A DNA stretch of 64,000 nt from Strobilurus pachycystidiatus (lineage: Eukaryota; Basidiomycota; Agaricomycetes; Agaricales; Physalacriaceae), in assembly GCA_019915135.1 (NCBI GenBank), contig JAHLMK010000003.1:1178001-1242000 (forward strand), written 5' to 3'. The notes under the pieces are model-generated. The model ran no database searches. It had not been told where the DNA came from and was given only the letters and a program-made list of their open reading frames with translations. The translations under genes and the position numbers were made by a program. Positions 1 through 9,937 of the stretch are shown here, one piece after another (position 1 is the first letter of the stretch; every line of letters starts with the position of its first letter).

Positions 1-2591
1 TCTTCGTCCTCAAGTACATCTTCCGATTGTAAGTAAGGTTGAAGTTTGGGCAAATAGGTCTCCCACAAACGCTCCCTTTTGCTCTTATTGAGCTCCGGGA
101 ACTCCGTGATATGCATCCAACCTTCGATATCCTTAACATTGACTAGTCCCGAAGTCCTTACCGCTTTAGAAACCTCTATATGGTCTGGTAAAGGACTCCG
201 TACTATTTCCTGGACATAGCCTCCCCTACTGTCGATGTCATTCCTGAAAGTGTCAAAGTCTAACGGCTGCTCCTCTATAGGCAGACCTTTAGGCTCCTGG
301 TACTCAAAGGTATTGACCTCGTCATCCTCTATGTTTATGTGAGGTCTGGGTACTACTACATCATGCTCTGAGGCTGGACGGCGACTTAAACCATCCGGGC
401 CATGAACCTTTCCTGGTACGTGTACAAGCGTGAAGTGATACATCAAGATCTCCTCAGCCCACCTTTGCAGGTTTGCGTTCGCTAAGGAGTCCACGTTGGA
501 TAACATGCCCTTGATGTATTTTGCATCCACTTCAATTTCTAGTTTTCTACACCCTAGAAGGTAGTACTTGCACGCGGACAGAGCTCTGAAGAGCCCGAAT
601 AGTTCTCGCTTGGCTTGCGAGTACCTTGCCTCTCTTTCGTTCAATGTCAGAGACATAAACTTGGCAAAGTATCGTTTCTTAGGGTCCTTGGGATCTACCT
701 GGGACAGATAGAAACCTACTGCCTGGTAAGAGGTGTCTACCGACAGCGTGATTGGCGTGGACCATTCATAATTCAGTGGTTTCAGCATCGGACAAGTTCG
801 TATAGCTTCCTTTAAGGTATCCATACTTTCCTGCTCCTCGTCTGTCCATCTGAACTTGGTAATGTCTTTGGTTAACCTGGTCAAAGGTAACGCCTTCTTA
901 GAGTAGTCCTTTACGAATGCTCTGAAGATTCCAGCTGTTCCTAAGAATGAACGGACTTCCGTGAGCGCTTTACAAGGGGGCCAATCCGAGATCACCTTAA
1001 CACGATCTTCGGCTGGCTTCCTACCTTCGTAGGTACAGACATGTCCCACTACCACAATTTCTTCTGCACAAATGATAGCCTTGTGACCAGAAAAGGTCCC
1101 TCCGGCATGTTTCATTCGTTGTATGATTCTGTTCATGTTCACAAGGTGTTCCCAAACGAAACGCCTTACTTCAGGATGACCTGGAAGCGTTTCGTAGGTA
1201 CCATCAGCTTGTTCATATCGCGTGGCGGGCCCGCGGACGGGCACATCGTCGATATAAGGTCTGGTGAAGGCTGGTATTTCATCCTTGAGAATTGTTGTAA
1301 CATCGTCATGAAAGATAGGTACTGAATTAGTCCAGCCCATTGGCAAGGTCTTTAACCTTAACGCTCCGTAAGGTGTTGAGAAGGTGGTCATATCGCGAGA
1401 CGCGGTGGCAAGGAGCCGTTCGTCATATCCAACGAACAGGTCCAAGGTCCCTCCACAACTTCGTCCTGCAAAGGACTCCGCTAGTTCCTCCGTGGCTGGA
1501 GGTAACCCTGAGTGCGCAATGGTCACCGCATTGAGTGGTTCCAGACTGTGCACTAGGCGAAGTTTCTTTCCATCCTTCTTCACAACACAGAACCACCTGG
1601 AGCGGTATGAGGAGTTCGAAGGCTCATACACGCCCGAGTCTAGTTTGTGTTTGATAATCTTACAGACTTCGTCATAGATTCCTGGTGGAATTGGTATATT
1701 CCTTAACACCCAAGGTGTGTGCGGTATTACCGGGATATCCACTGGTGGAAAGAACTCTGGTTTGAAGTGTCCTTTCTCAGATTCTTCCCAGGCAAAGCCT
1801 TCGTTCTGGTTACAGAAGATGGAGTCTATAATCCGTCTTTCTGCATCCGTCAGGAAGTCCCCGACGTGGTCGGCTTGTATCTGTTCCCTCCTTTCGGCAG
1901 TATACCTACCTGTGGGTACGAAGGGTGGTGGATCAGGTACTAATTCCGGCATCCCAGCTAGTGGGTCTCCATGAATGTGGCGCTTGATCCTGAATTCTTC
2001 AGGTAAGGTTCCAAGGTGAGCTTTGGTTTTCAAGGCCACTGGCTTGTACTTCTTTCCTACGAATACACCCCTCTTAGGGATCTGACTTTCCAACCTTAGG
2101 AACTCCTGTTGGGCCTCCGCCATGTAATCCTTTGGTAAGGTTACCGACAAGCCCGTAAAGACTTGTTCTAGCTCCTTTGGTACCCCATAAAAGAGGTTCA
2201 AAGTCGCAGTAGCGTAGGACTTAAGTTCTTCTTGGTCTTCCGCAATCTGGTTGATATTGAATACCTTGCGAAAGCCTTGAGTCTTGGTTGGGACCTTTAA
2301 TAGTCCCGTAGGTGTCACCATATGTTCTGGGACAGTCATATGTGTCGATGCTTGATGCATCGATGCATGCATAAAGGCGTGTTGTTTCCTTAGCCGTTTG
2401 GCTGCCTGATGAACCCTATTGGGTGACTTCTTCATGTATAAGGACGTTAAGTCCCCTTCCCCGAAGGTCTCCCTGTTATCACCAGGTATCCAACTTTGCT
2501 TTACTTCGATGTTTCCTTCTGGTGACCTTTCAAGGATCAACACGGCTTCTTCATAGGAGTTTCCTACGTCCTTAGGTTCCCGTGAAAACCC
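1..2591 (-). CDS. Pol frame: reverse transcriptase and RNase H (open at window edge)
   Basis: Copies the element RNA into DNA in the cytoplasmic particle. No stop is present from about 2591 down to base 1, so the frame runs off the window. Seen in order: a linker; RT with an LPMGWTNS motif; the catalytic YIDDVPVRG segment (YIDD codons at 1245-1256); the RT connection; and a gypsy-type RNase H with acidic residues in SVDTSYQAVGFYLSQ, the Glu of QAKRELFGL, and the Asp of EIEVDAKYIKG near 500-800. There is no ATG at the start of this frame. It lies in the -1 frame relative to the upstream protease and overlaps its end, which suggests expression by -1 frameshifting at 2585-2591. Integrase should follow outside the window. 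Confidence 0.9.
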
Positions 2592-3736
2592 GTTTGTCCC
2601 CCTGGAATCATATGTCTTGGGATCTGTCCTCGACGGTAAGAAGGTAGCGATAACTTTTTCCCATTGGTGTTATCCGTAAGGGTTCCGATTGCGTTCCCGT
2701 TGGGAAGGTTGGTGATGACCAGGTTTGAAACGATCTCGAAAGGTCGTCCCAGTAGGACCTCATAGGCGGGATCCTGCAACACATGCAACTGAAGGTAATA
2801 GACAATTCCTTCAAAGTCAAAAGGTATGTTACGAGCCAATCCCAAGGTACTGGTTCGTCCCTTGTCCGCACTTTCCATAGTAATGGTGAAAGTGGGATCA
2901 TAGGCTATTCCTAGTTCCAATGCTGCCTTGAGCGAAATGGAGGCGATCTGCGACCCACCATCCACTAAACTCTCCTTTTTACCATTCTTGTTGATCAAGG
3001 GCCAAAAGGTTCGTAGATCTGCATTTTCCGGCGCCATATTGCCACTTATCATTTGAAAGGGACCAGTATAGTGACCTCCGGAAAGGTTTACAAACTGTTC
3101 TACCGCATCGTGGACTATAATTCCACCAATAGGTAAATCACCTTGCTCATGAAAGTTGACTGAATATAGCTTGGGTTGGAAGTGATCTTGGACCGTATCG
3201 GCCACTACTTCCGTCTTGAATACAGCCACAGGCGTGTTGCGTTTCCTGATGAAGTCCGAAATGCTCTGCTGCCAAGGGGGGTTGGTAGCTAGTAGGGCTT
3301 CGGGTAACAAGAACTTCCAGGCTTCACGCCAACTGGGATTCTTGTGCAAGAGTTCTTCTGCCAGGCTACGACGTTGGAAACTCTTGACCTTAGGTTCCTT
3401 AGGTTGAACCTTTGGTTGGTTCTTTTCTGGCAGAGTTGAATCTGCTTTTGGTTGCGGCACCGGGTCGGGTTCTTCCATCGCCAGGACTTCGTCAAGAAGG
3501 TCCTGGTCAACAGGTTCTACTTCTTGAGTGACTTCCGGCTTGGAGAATGATACCTTAGGCGGCGCTGCTTTTGGAATGACCACGGACACCCGGTCCTTAG
3601 GCCATGAGGTTACCTTGTTTTGTGGAGTTGAATCCACAGGTGCACTAGGTGCTTTTGCGCTCTGACGAGTCTGACGAGTTTCTACAGTGAACTGGCTCTC
3701 CGGAGGAGTATGTGCTAACTGCACTCCTTCCTTCAT
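2564..3736 (-). CDS. Retroelement protease-containing protein
   Basis: 390 residues. The N-terminal 130 residues are Pro/Lys/Gln-rich with no recognised fold. The C-terminal part is a retropepsin-like aspartic protease. The likely flap and active region is LVDGGSQIASIS around residue 238, with Gly where the usual Asp-Thr/Ser-Gly has its hydroxyl residue. It is followed by a GLARNIPFDFEGIVYYL segment and LLGRPF near residue 328, typical of retroviral-type proteases. Its ATG overlaps the gag stop as ATGA, so translation probably depends on termination-reinitiation. It ends at TAG 2566-2564, 19 bases past a slippery heptamer. A non-canonical catalytic triplet is a real uncertainty; aspartic-protease-like is the safer family call. 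Confidence 0.85.
   Translation of the reverse strand: MKEGVQLAHTPPESQFTVETRQTRQSAKAPSAPVDSTPQNKVTSWPKDRVSVVIPKAAPPKVSFSKPEVTQEVEPVDQDLLDEVLAMEEPDPVPQPKADSTLPEKNQPKVQPKEPKVKSFQRRSLAEELLHKNPSWREAWKFLLPEALLATNPPWQQSISDFIRKRNTPVAVFKTEVVADTVQDHFQPKLYSVNFHEQGDLPIGGIIVHDAVEQFVNLSGGHYTGPFQMISGNMAPENADLRTFWPLINKNGKKESLVDGGSQIASISLKAALELGIAYDPTFTITMESADKGRTSTLGLARNIPFDFEGIVYYLQLHVLQDPAYEVLLGRPFEIVSNLVITNLPNGNAIGTLTDNTNGKKLSLPSYRRGQIPRHMIPGGQTGFHGNLRT
2585..2591 (-). promoter_or_regulatory. Candidate -1 ribosomal frameshift site G GGT TTT
   Basis: The minus strand reads GGGTTTT, in the protease frame as xxG GGT TTT. This fits the X XXY YYZ rule. The protease stop is 19 bases downstream and the -1 frame leads straight into the RT frame, which lacks an ATG. 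No downstream pseudoknot was evaluated. Confidence 0.55.
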
Positions 3737-5205
3737 CGAGCCCTGCCGAAACCCTGATAGGCGTCGGGGGCAAACTCTTCTTCTTGGGTTGGGGTTTGAA
3801 CATACATCGCGACCTCAGGTGCGAACTCATCTTCTTGAGATTGGAACGCCGATACCTTAGGTGCATTTTCTCGTTGAAACTTCTGAACTTGTTCCCAAGG
3901 GCTGAGAGGCTGCTTGGGACTAACCCTTTGAATAGGTTGACTAGTAGTTCCGTTTGTTACATGATATATGTTGGTACCGCCAGGCTTGTAGATATGACCA
4001 TTGCTTTCGCACATTTCCTTTGTAGGACAATTTGCTACAATGTGTCCTAGCTCACGACAGAAGTAGCACCTTCCATCGTTAACTACGAACTTGTTTCCTG
4101 GGAACGCGCCCGGAGGAGCTTTGTAGAGTCCATTCGGTAAGTTGGTCGGGACTGAGACACCTTGAGCAGGTGTTTGTAGATAAATCGGCGAGGCTTCTTG
4201 TACAAAACCTTGGGTGCGGAGTCCTTGCGGACCTCCACGCTGTAAGGTATGGAGAAGTTCTGCCATCATCTTCTGATCAGCCTTGCGAGCCTCTTCGCGT
4301 TCCTTTTCTCCTTTCTGGATAATGTCCTGAAGGCTAGCTACCCTATTCAGGTATTCATCCAACTCCTCTGTCTTGATTCGGGTGGTAGAGGCGGGAATAA
4401 GTTCTCTGTTATAAGGACTATCCTTCGCACTCTTGCTCATCCATTTATCGGTCAAGAAGTAGTTGGAGATCGCTGCCTCGACCTCTGACAACGTGAAGTC
4501 ATAGGTGGGGGTTGTCCCGGCTGTTGCATTAGCTTTCGCATCGCGCCTGAGGTCCCCAAGGACATTATGCCAAACTCCCTCTGTGATAGAGGACTTGATA
4601 TCTTCTATAGCACCCTTATTGGTAAGTTCTCCCGACGTGATAAGGTGTCCCATGATATGGAGCACTTCGCGCTGAAAGCTTTCCCACTTTTGCTTGTTGG
4701 CTATGGGCCTAGCCAGGTACGGGTCCAAGGCATCCTTTAGGTCGGCCGGGACGTACGTAGGATCGTTCTTTCCCTTTGAGTATGAGGAGAGAACTGATTC
4801 TTGGAAGTCCGCCCAGACACCTTTCAGGTAGTCTGGGTTTTTGTGCCACCTTAGGCGTTGTTCGTGGCCGGCGTATAGCGCCGCTACTTCCAACTTAGTA
4901 CCTTGTTCGGTGATTCCTGTCTGGTCAAAGATCCAGTTGCACATCGTGAAGAATTCCCTCACATCGTCTCCGGAGTGTCCCTTGAACTTTGGGGCATCCC
5001 TTGAGAATGGTATCGGGATCTTCTTGCCTTGGATCTCGCCTCTAGCTTCAGCGCTAAGTTCCTCGGAAGGTACAATTGCTCGTACTGCCATTACTGGAAC
5101 TGGTATCGTGTTTTGGGTAGACGGGTTAAAGTCAATGAAGGGGGTAATAGGTTCTGGACTTTCGGGGTCTTCAAGGTCAGTCAAAGGACTTCCAAAAGGT
5201 GTCAC
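3733..5205 (-). CDS. Retroelement Gag with one CCHC zinc knuckle
   Basis: Structural capsid/nucleocapsid protein that packages the element RNA. The 490-residue stretch shown begins at a GTG codon. The frame is open upstream to about 5600 without an ATG, and the first ATG in frame is at 5091-5089. The true start is therefore unclear; it may be non-AUG, lost, or reached by splicing. Seen: a capsid-like helical region (residues about 70-260); a coiled segment around KGEKEREEARKADQKMMAEL; and a single knuckle CYFCRELGHIVANC (C-x2-C-x4-H-x4-C) near residue 390. The open extension at 5206-5600 is Ser/Pro/Arg-rich. The stop overlaps the protease start in ATGA. Confidence 0.88.
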   Translation of the reverse strand: MTPFGSPLTDLEDPESPEPITPFIDFNPSTQNTIPVPVMAVRAIVPSEELSAEARGEIQGKKIPIPFSRDAPKFKGHSGDDVREFFTMCNWIFDQTGITEQGTKLEVAALYAGHEQRLRWHKNPDYLKGVWADFQESVLSSYSKGKNDPTYVPADLKDALDPYLARPIANKQKWESFQREVLHIMGHLITSGELTNKGAIEDIKSSITEGVWHNVLGDLRRDAKANATAGTTPTYDFTLSEVEAAISNYFLTDKWMSKSAKDSPYNRELIPASTTRIKTEELDEYLNRVASLQDIIQKGEKEREEARKADQKMMAELLHTLQRGGPQGLRTQGFVQEASPIYLQTPAQGVSVPTNLPNGLYKAPPGAFPGNKFVVNDGRCYFCRELGHIVANCPTKEMCESNGHIYKPGGTNIYHVTNGTTSQPIQRVSPKQPLSPWEQVQKFQRENAPKVSAFQSQEDEFAPEVAMYVQTPTQEEEFAPDAYQGFGRAR

Positions 5206-5639
5206 AAATGCGGGACTAGGCGAAGTTCTAGAGTCCGAATGTCTTCGGGTACTGGTTGGAGTTCTCGAAGGTGATTCAGGATCTGAAGAAGATCTGATCC
5301 TAGAGGCAGTAGGTGTTGAAGGTGGTACTTGCGTACGTTTCTTCTTTTGGTTCTTGGGAGTAGTCGGGTCTGCAAAGCGTCGCTGTGCTTGAGCTACTTC
5401 ACTAGGTAAACCGTTGTAAAGTGAGCCGGCGATTGGGCGATTGCTTCTTAGGCGACTAGTGATACCAGAGGTTGCTGGATTTGAAGATCCGGCAATAACT
5501 GGGTCTCCTTTTGGTGGTTGTGGATTTGCGCGGTTCTGGCTGTTGGTGTAACGACCAGAGTTCCTTGCAGCCAGTGTCTTTTGTTTATGGAGATTCCGAT
5601 CTCAAGGTCGACTTAGAAGTCTCTTTCGAAATCAAAATT

Positions 5640-5664
5640 TACACCCCCTCGCGGTGGGCTCCAA
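5640..5664 (-). other. Candidate primer binding site of the gypsy element
   Basis: Five bases inside the 5' LTR the minus strand reads TGGAGCCCACCGCGAGG. It starts with TGG, as expected for pairing with a tRNA CCA end. The implied primer tRNA would carry U73 before CCA, acceptor strand GGTGGGC and T-stem strand CTCGC. U73 would fit tRNA-Cys, but the identity is a guess. Confidence 0.6.
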
Positions 5665-5668
5665 AATA

Positions 5669-7338
5669 TGATGTGCAAGTTCGGAATAGACCTCTGAAAA
5701 AGATGCTATCGTCTAACCACACTATCAATCCTTATCACAACTAACACTCCTTGTAAGGGAGATGGGGTGCACAAAGGTTCGAGAGAACAAGGTGCTTTTG
5801 GGTAATGGAGAAATAGAGATGTATTCCGAATCGCTGTAGTTAAACTACGAGTTGTTTTTGGGGGTGTAGGGATTCTGATCGAAATGACACAAGAAAACCT
5901 TGAAGTCGTAGGCCGAACCTCTTGACGTATGAAGACCTTAAACAGCGCGAGGCAATGTAGCTTCTACCTATCAAGTGCTCTGGTGTACAAGGACTTTGTC
6001 TTGGAATCGTCAGGCCGCTACCGCAGGTTTTACGCCACTGGACTGCTAACGATAAGGACTCCTTCTTGCACTTAAACCAAACTTCTAGTGTCTTGCACCG
6101 GGACCAAAGGTTCCGAAAGGTGTCTCAGACGTTGACAACACTCGTTCAAACTCAACTTATTCCTCAAAGGAAAGTACTTCACGAAAGAGCGTGAGTGCAG
6201 GGCAGAACCACTTGCAAACCGGCCTTCTTGCGAATACAAGGTTCTAACACCAAGTAGATTTGTTGGTACTCGACTTGGTACGTCGGAATAAGGTTCTTTT
6301 GAGTCTTTCAAGGAGTTTGGCAACACCTGATGTCTTTAAATCTTGGAAAGGTCTTTGGGGTCTTTGGGTACTTTGCAGAAATGAGTCGAAACTCGAGATA
6401 GATTCACTACAACGGCTGCGTCTGACTAGCGGCTACTGGAGGGGGCTCTAAGCTACCGAAATATGGGTCCTTTGGGCCCTTTTATACTACTGGTGGGTTC
6501 CTACTGAGTAAGCATCTATTCTAGGATCGGATACATCGGACTTTCGAGTCATACAAGAGCTGGATTCTTATTGGCTATCCCTGGTCGGAACAACTGCGGA
6601 CAGGCCGCTTGGTCCTTTAGCCATATACGCCACCTTGGCGGTATGGTACAATCCTTGTGCCCAGGAGATCAAGGTCCGATAAGGACTTCGATCCTTAGGT
6701 ATCTTTATGTTGCAAGGTCCTACGGACACCTGCTTTCTTGTGAATAGGCTGGATGGAGATCGTTAAGAACGTCCTTTCGAGCGCAGACACTACGGGGGAG
6801 TGCTTTCTTAAAGTGGTAATACACCCTGCTTTCGGGGTGGTCCTTGATCGTGGATCATGATCGATCGGCATAGCGGAAGGCGTCGGTTCGGAGTCCTTGA
6901 CAGCTCCGAAGATTGTTTCCCCAAAAGGGTTGTGACGTCCTTGAACTATTTCGGGACCTTCCAGGTCTTTGGGTTGAGGTGCGCAGGTCTTGGGTCGCTC
7001 AAACTGAACCGCCTGGAGACCTTTGGACCCTCCTTGGGTGCGAATGGTTATAGCACATCGTCTGTAGTACAAGGTACACGCAAAGGTACGGGATCTTGAA
7101 AGGGATCCAACGCGCGGATAAGGATATTCGGATGAAGGTGATCGAAGGTTTCGATCGCGCCTGTCCTAAAGGACTTGTTAAGGCGCCTGGACCTTGTCCT
7201 GGAGGCTTGCCCGCGTCAAGGCAGTAACTCCTGCGTGCTCTATCCTAAGTACTTGACTGGAGGTTCCTAAGGTCTTTGGGCTGTTCAGGAATCGCAAAAT
7301 TCCCCGTTTCTAGTACTGGAATAGTACCCTGCGTATCA
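5669..7338 (-). repeat. 5' LTR of the gypsy element (1670 bp)
   Basis: Boundaries come from comparison with the solo copy at 58632-60300, which aligns along its whole length. Both ends form the short inverted repeat TGAT...ATCA. In element orientation the LTR begins TGATACGCAGGG at 7338 and ends at 5669, five bases before the primer binding site. It should carry the element promoter and poly(A) signal; I did not locate a convincing TATA box. ORFs inside it have no family resemblance and differ between copies, so none is called. Confidence 0.9.
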
Positions 7339-7941
7339 GCGGGAATGGAAGTAGCGCTGACGTGTTGAATGGCGGTCCTCAGAGAGTTGAGAAGTGGTGA
7401 GATTGCGGGTGAAAGCTTGTGTGGAATAGGGACGCGCGGTGGTGCAACAGGAGGAAAATACGGATTGGAGGTAGTGGTAGAGTGCGTCGATGTGCCGGGT
7501 GCAGCTACGGGTGTCTGCTGCGTATGTTCTTTTCTTGGGTGACCGTCCGGATACCTGTATTGTGTTATAGTCGGAGGAATGAGCGCGATACCTGAGGCAC
7601 CTACCAGTACTTCTCCAAACGCTCTTGTAACGCTCTTATGCTTGTTGACGCGCCATACTTGATGTATTCGGTAGCGTCACAGGCGTCTCGCAACGGTTGC
7701 TTTTGCTTGAACGATTGTCTGCAAGCAAAAACATCAGCCGGTCTCAAATCCCGGAGCTTGCCAGTTCAGCGTACAGGTGGGCGCGCAACTCATTGAGCGG
7801 CTTGAGCGATCCATCTGGAAGAAGAGCGGAAAAGACCCGGACTGGTTGTTTTGACGATGCCTTGATGGGTGATGGGGGCGCTCTGGGTCCAGGGACAGCG
7901 GTGATGATTGATGAAGGGCGTGGTCCCGATGTGAGAGACAT
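7339..7941 (-). pseudogene. 5' part of an unknown gene cut by the gypsy insertion
   Basis: I do not recognise the family. Three exons fit in phase: 7941-7775, 7718-7605 and 7554-7339, with introns of 56 and 50 bp bounded by GT/AG. The start is MSLTSGPRPS. The protein is Pro/Ser/Thr-rich, with a central charged helical segment in exon 2 (YGASTSIRALQERLEKYW) and a Pro-rich exon 3 (PVAPPRVPIPHK). The reading frame runs uninterrupted up to the LTR end at 7338. Any remaining 3' part should lie to the left of the retrotransposon, outside the window. As it stands, translation would run on into LTR sequence and terminate there. Two phase-consistent introns make a real gene likely. Confidence 0.65.
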
Positions 7942-9937
7942 TAAAGTTGTATTAAAGAAGGGCGAGAGGGTAAAAATTAAGAGCGAGGTAAGATACGGGC
8001 GGGGTGACGCGACGTGGTGAGGATAGGGAGGGAGTTTGGCTTGTCCCGTCGTTACCCTAACCGGGTCACCAACCGATTGTGACCGCCGGCCAGCCTCAAG
8101 CCCCGGGTCACCATCCGATCGTGACCGTACCTAAAGGTCAGGCTACTATTTGTCACTTCGCAATTGAATGTCACCCAGTAGTTGAACATTTGGTGATGCA
8201 CGTCTGTCTCTTGGTCCTCCTGCCTCGTTCTTGTTCTCTAAATTATCTTTATGATGTCTTCAATCAATATACCAAATATGAAGGCTAGCGGGATGGAAAT
8301 GCGCCTACAGTATACGATGCAAGTTGCTGATGTGAATCAGGGTCAGATGGCTTCATCAGGAACCGACATGCACTTGCTTTGCTCACTCGTTCATGAACAT
8401 ACCTTGTATTGGCTCGTAAATATCAGAAAAGGTAGATGTTATATGTTTCTATGGAATGTATGTAGCACCTCAAAAATAACTGGTCGGAATCACCGAGAAA
8501 TGGGAAAGATTCAACTACTGGGTGACATTCAATTGCACCGTGACTTATAGTATGGGGTCTCCACGTTCCTCCACGCTTGAGGACAATATGGCATGGATTC
8601 GAATTGTTGGTACGATGTTGGATCTAGGGTGTGTAGGGCCCGGTGTCCGTGAAGTCTGAAAGGATTGTCAATGTAGAGGATGTGTGAGCTCGCGTGTTGC
8701 TTGGAATGTCGTTCGTCAGTGTTGTGGTTTGAGAGAGGTGTGGACTCGGAGGCCGTCTTGAAAGAAAAACTGAAATGAGCAATGATGGCAAACATGAAAA
8801 AAGCTGCACCTTCCTCACACTTTGTCACTTGTGGCGGTTGGAAGTCAAGAATGGACTCCTAAAGTTAGCAGAAACCCCACCTATTATGATCTTTGACTCA
8901 TGCGTAGTACGGAGGCAAATCTTCCTGGATGGTATTGACTATTGGTCTCGTAGCGAAGCCCAACAATGTTTGAAGATGATCGTTCATCTTTGGGGAAGGG
9001 GAACGATTACCTTCATCCGACCATAGAGGCTAGGAATTCGAAACTAATTATCGCAGTCCGGACGTGTTGAATGAGTCTATATGGATTCCATGGGGGCTGA
9101 AGTTCCGGCTTCCATTTCCCTAGTTCTGTGCGATCCCAGACGAAGCCAATACCTACATGGATTCTGGGATATTGCACCTATCGTTTGTATGAGTCTAAAG
9201 ACTACTAAGAAGGTTCACGTTCACATTGACAGTCCCGTCTTTGGATTCTTTCTCAACATCTTTCGACAAAAGATCAAAGGCTTCGTAGAGTTGAGCCGCT
9301 CCCGTTGGCGATTACTCTTGACAATGAACGCGCTCCCATACGTGCACTTTATTATCCCGTGCCTGACTTGAGGTATCATGAAATCAGACGCGGATGGGGA
9401 TAGGGGGGAGACGGACGTGAGTATGTCTTGGCCGCATTCTTGGATGCCTAATAGGCCGTCGTCGTGTGCTTTCCAGGAAGTCAAGGGGCGCAGGGTACGC
9501 GTCAAGGTGCAGACGACCAGTCCGGATGCATCGCCAGAGTATATTCTTTGATTGTCGTCGGAGATAAAGACGGAAGAGACGGCGACTGTGTGTCAGCGAA
9601 GGATATGGGTTGGAGGTGGAGGTAAGGTTGACATGAGGGTATGAGCTTGAGATGAGGTGCGGGCCGATGGCTCTAAGAAGGTTCGCGATCACAATCCATT
9701 CTTTGATCCCTTTCTCAACATCTTTCAACAAAAGTTACAAAGGCTTTGTACACTTTCTCCGACAAAGCCATCTTGGATACCGAATTTTGCATTTCCTTGT
9801 TCTCGAACATACTCGAAAGCACTTACAGACCTGTTTGGCGCCACCGTTCCAATACAACAAACGATCCCGCCGAAAATTCTACTTTCGGGAAGGCAATCAA
9901 TATTACTGTCATTCAACCGCACCCTCCTCCGCCCGCG
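7942..9937. other. Intergenic region with repeats, no supported gene
   Basis: It holds two copies of a palindrome GGTCACC-(9)-GTGACC at about 8063-8126, one arm of a 440-bp inverted repeat (8636-9075), and a partial direct duplication: 9215-9290 resembles 9672-9750 (shared CTTTCTCAACATCTTTC core), just upstream of the DnaJ gene. Short ORFs here show no family resemblance and no splice structure. Confidence 0.6.
8636..9075 (+). repeat. Left copy of an inverted dispersed repeat (about 440 bp)
   Basis: It matches the reverse complement of 16525-16972 with many small differences. The match runs from the GTGTCCGTGAAGTCTG segment to the region around GAATTCGAAACTAA and GTCCGGAC. No coding capacity, clear terminal repeat or target duplication was found. 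It could be a MITE, SINE-like or LTR-derived repeat. Confidence 0.8.

Larger units (their letters stand above)
1..7338 (-). mobile_element. Ty3/gypsy-type LTR retrotransposon, left part off window
   Basis: Seen: reading the minus strand from 7338 there is a 1.67-kb LTR, a candidate primer binding site, a gag frame with one zinc knuckle, a protease frame, and an RT-RNase H frame still open at base 1. The integrase and 3' LTR would lie beyond the window. The order protease-RT-RNase H with a YIDD catalytic motif is that of Ty3/gypsy elements. The frames are open over more than 5 kb, so this copy is probably young. The right end abuts a truncated host gene. The sequence next to the LTR is GCGGG at 7339-7343, which should recur at the far end as the target-site duplication. 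Confidence 0.93.

Noticed and set aside
7697..8020. 107-codon plus-strand ORF
   Set aside because: It is antisense to the truncated minus-strand gene, whose two introns fit in phase.
9652..9937. In-frame upstream extension of the DnaJ/TPR gene
   Set aside because: No conserved content, and the phase-consistent first exon starts at 9938 with MVSKKTK.
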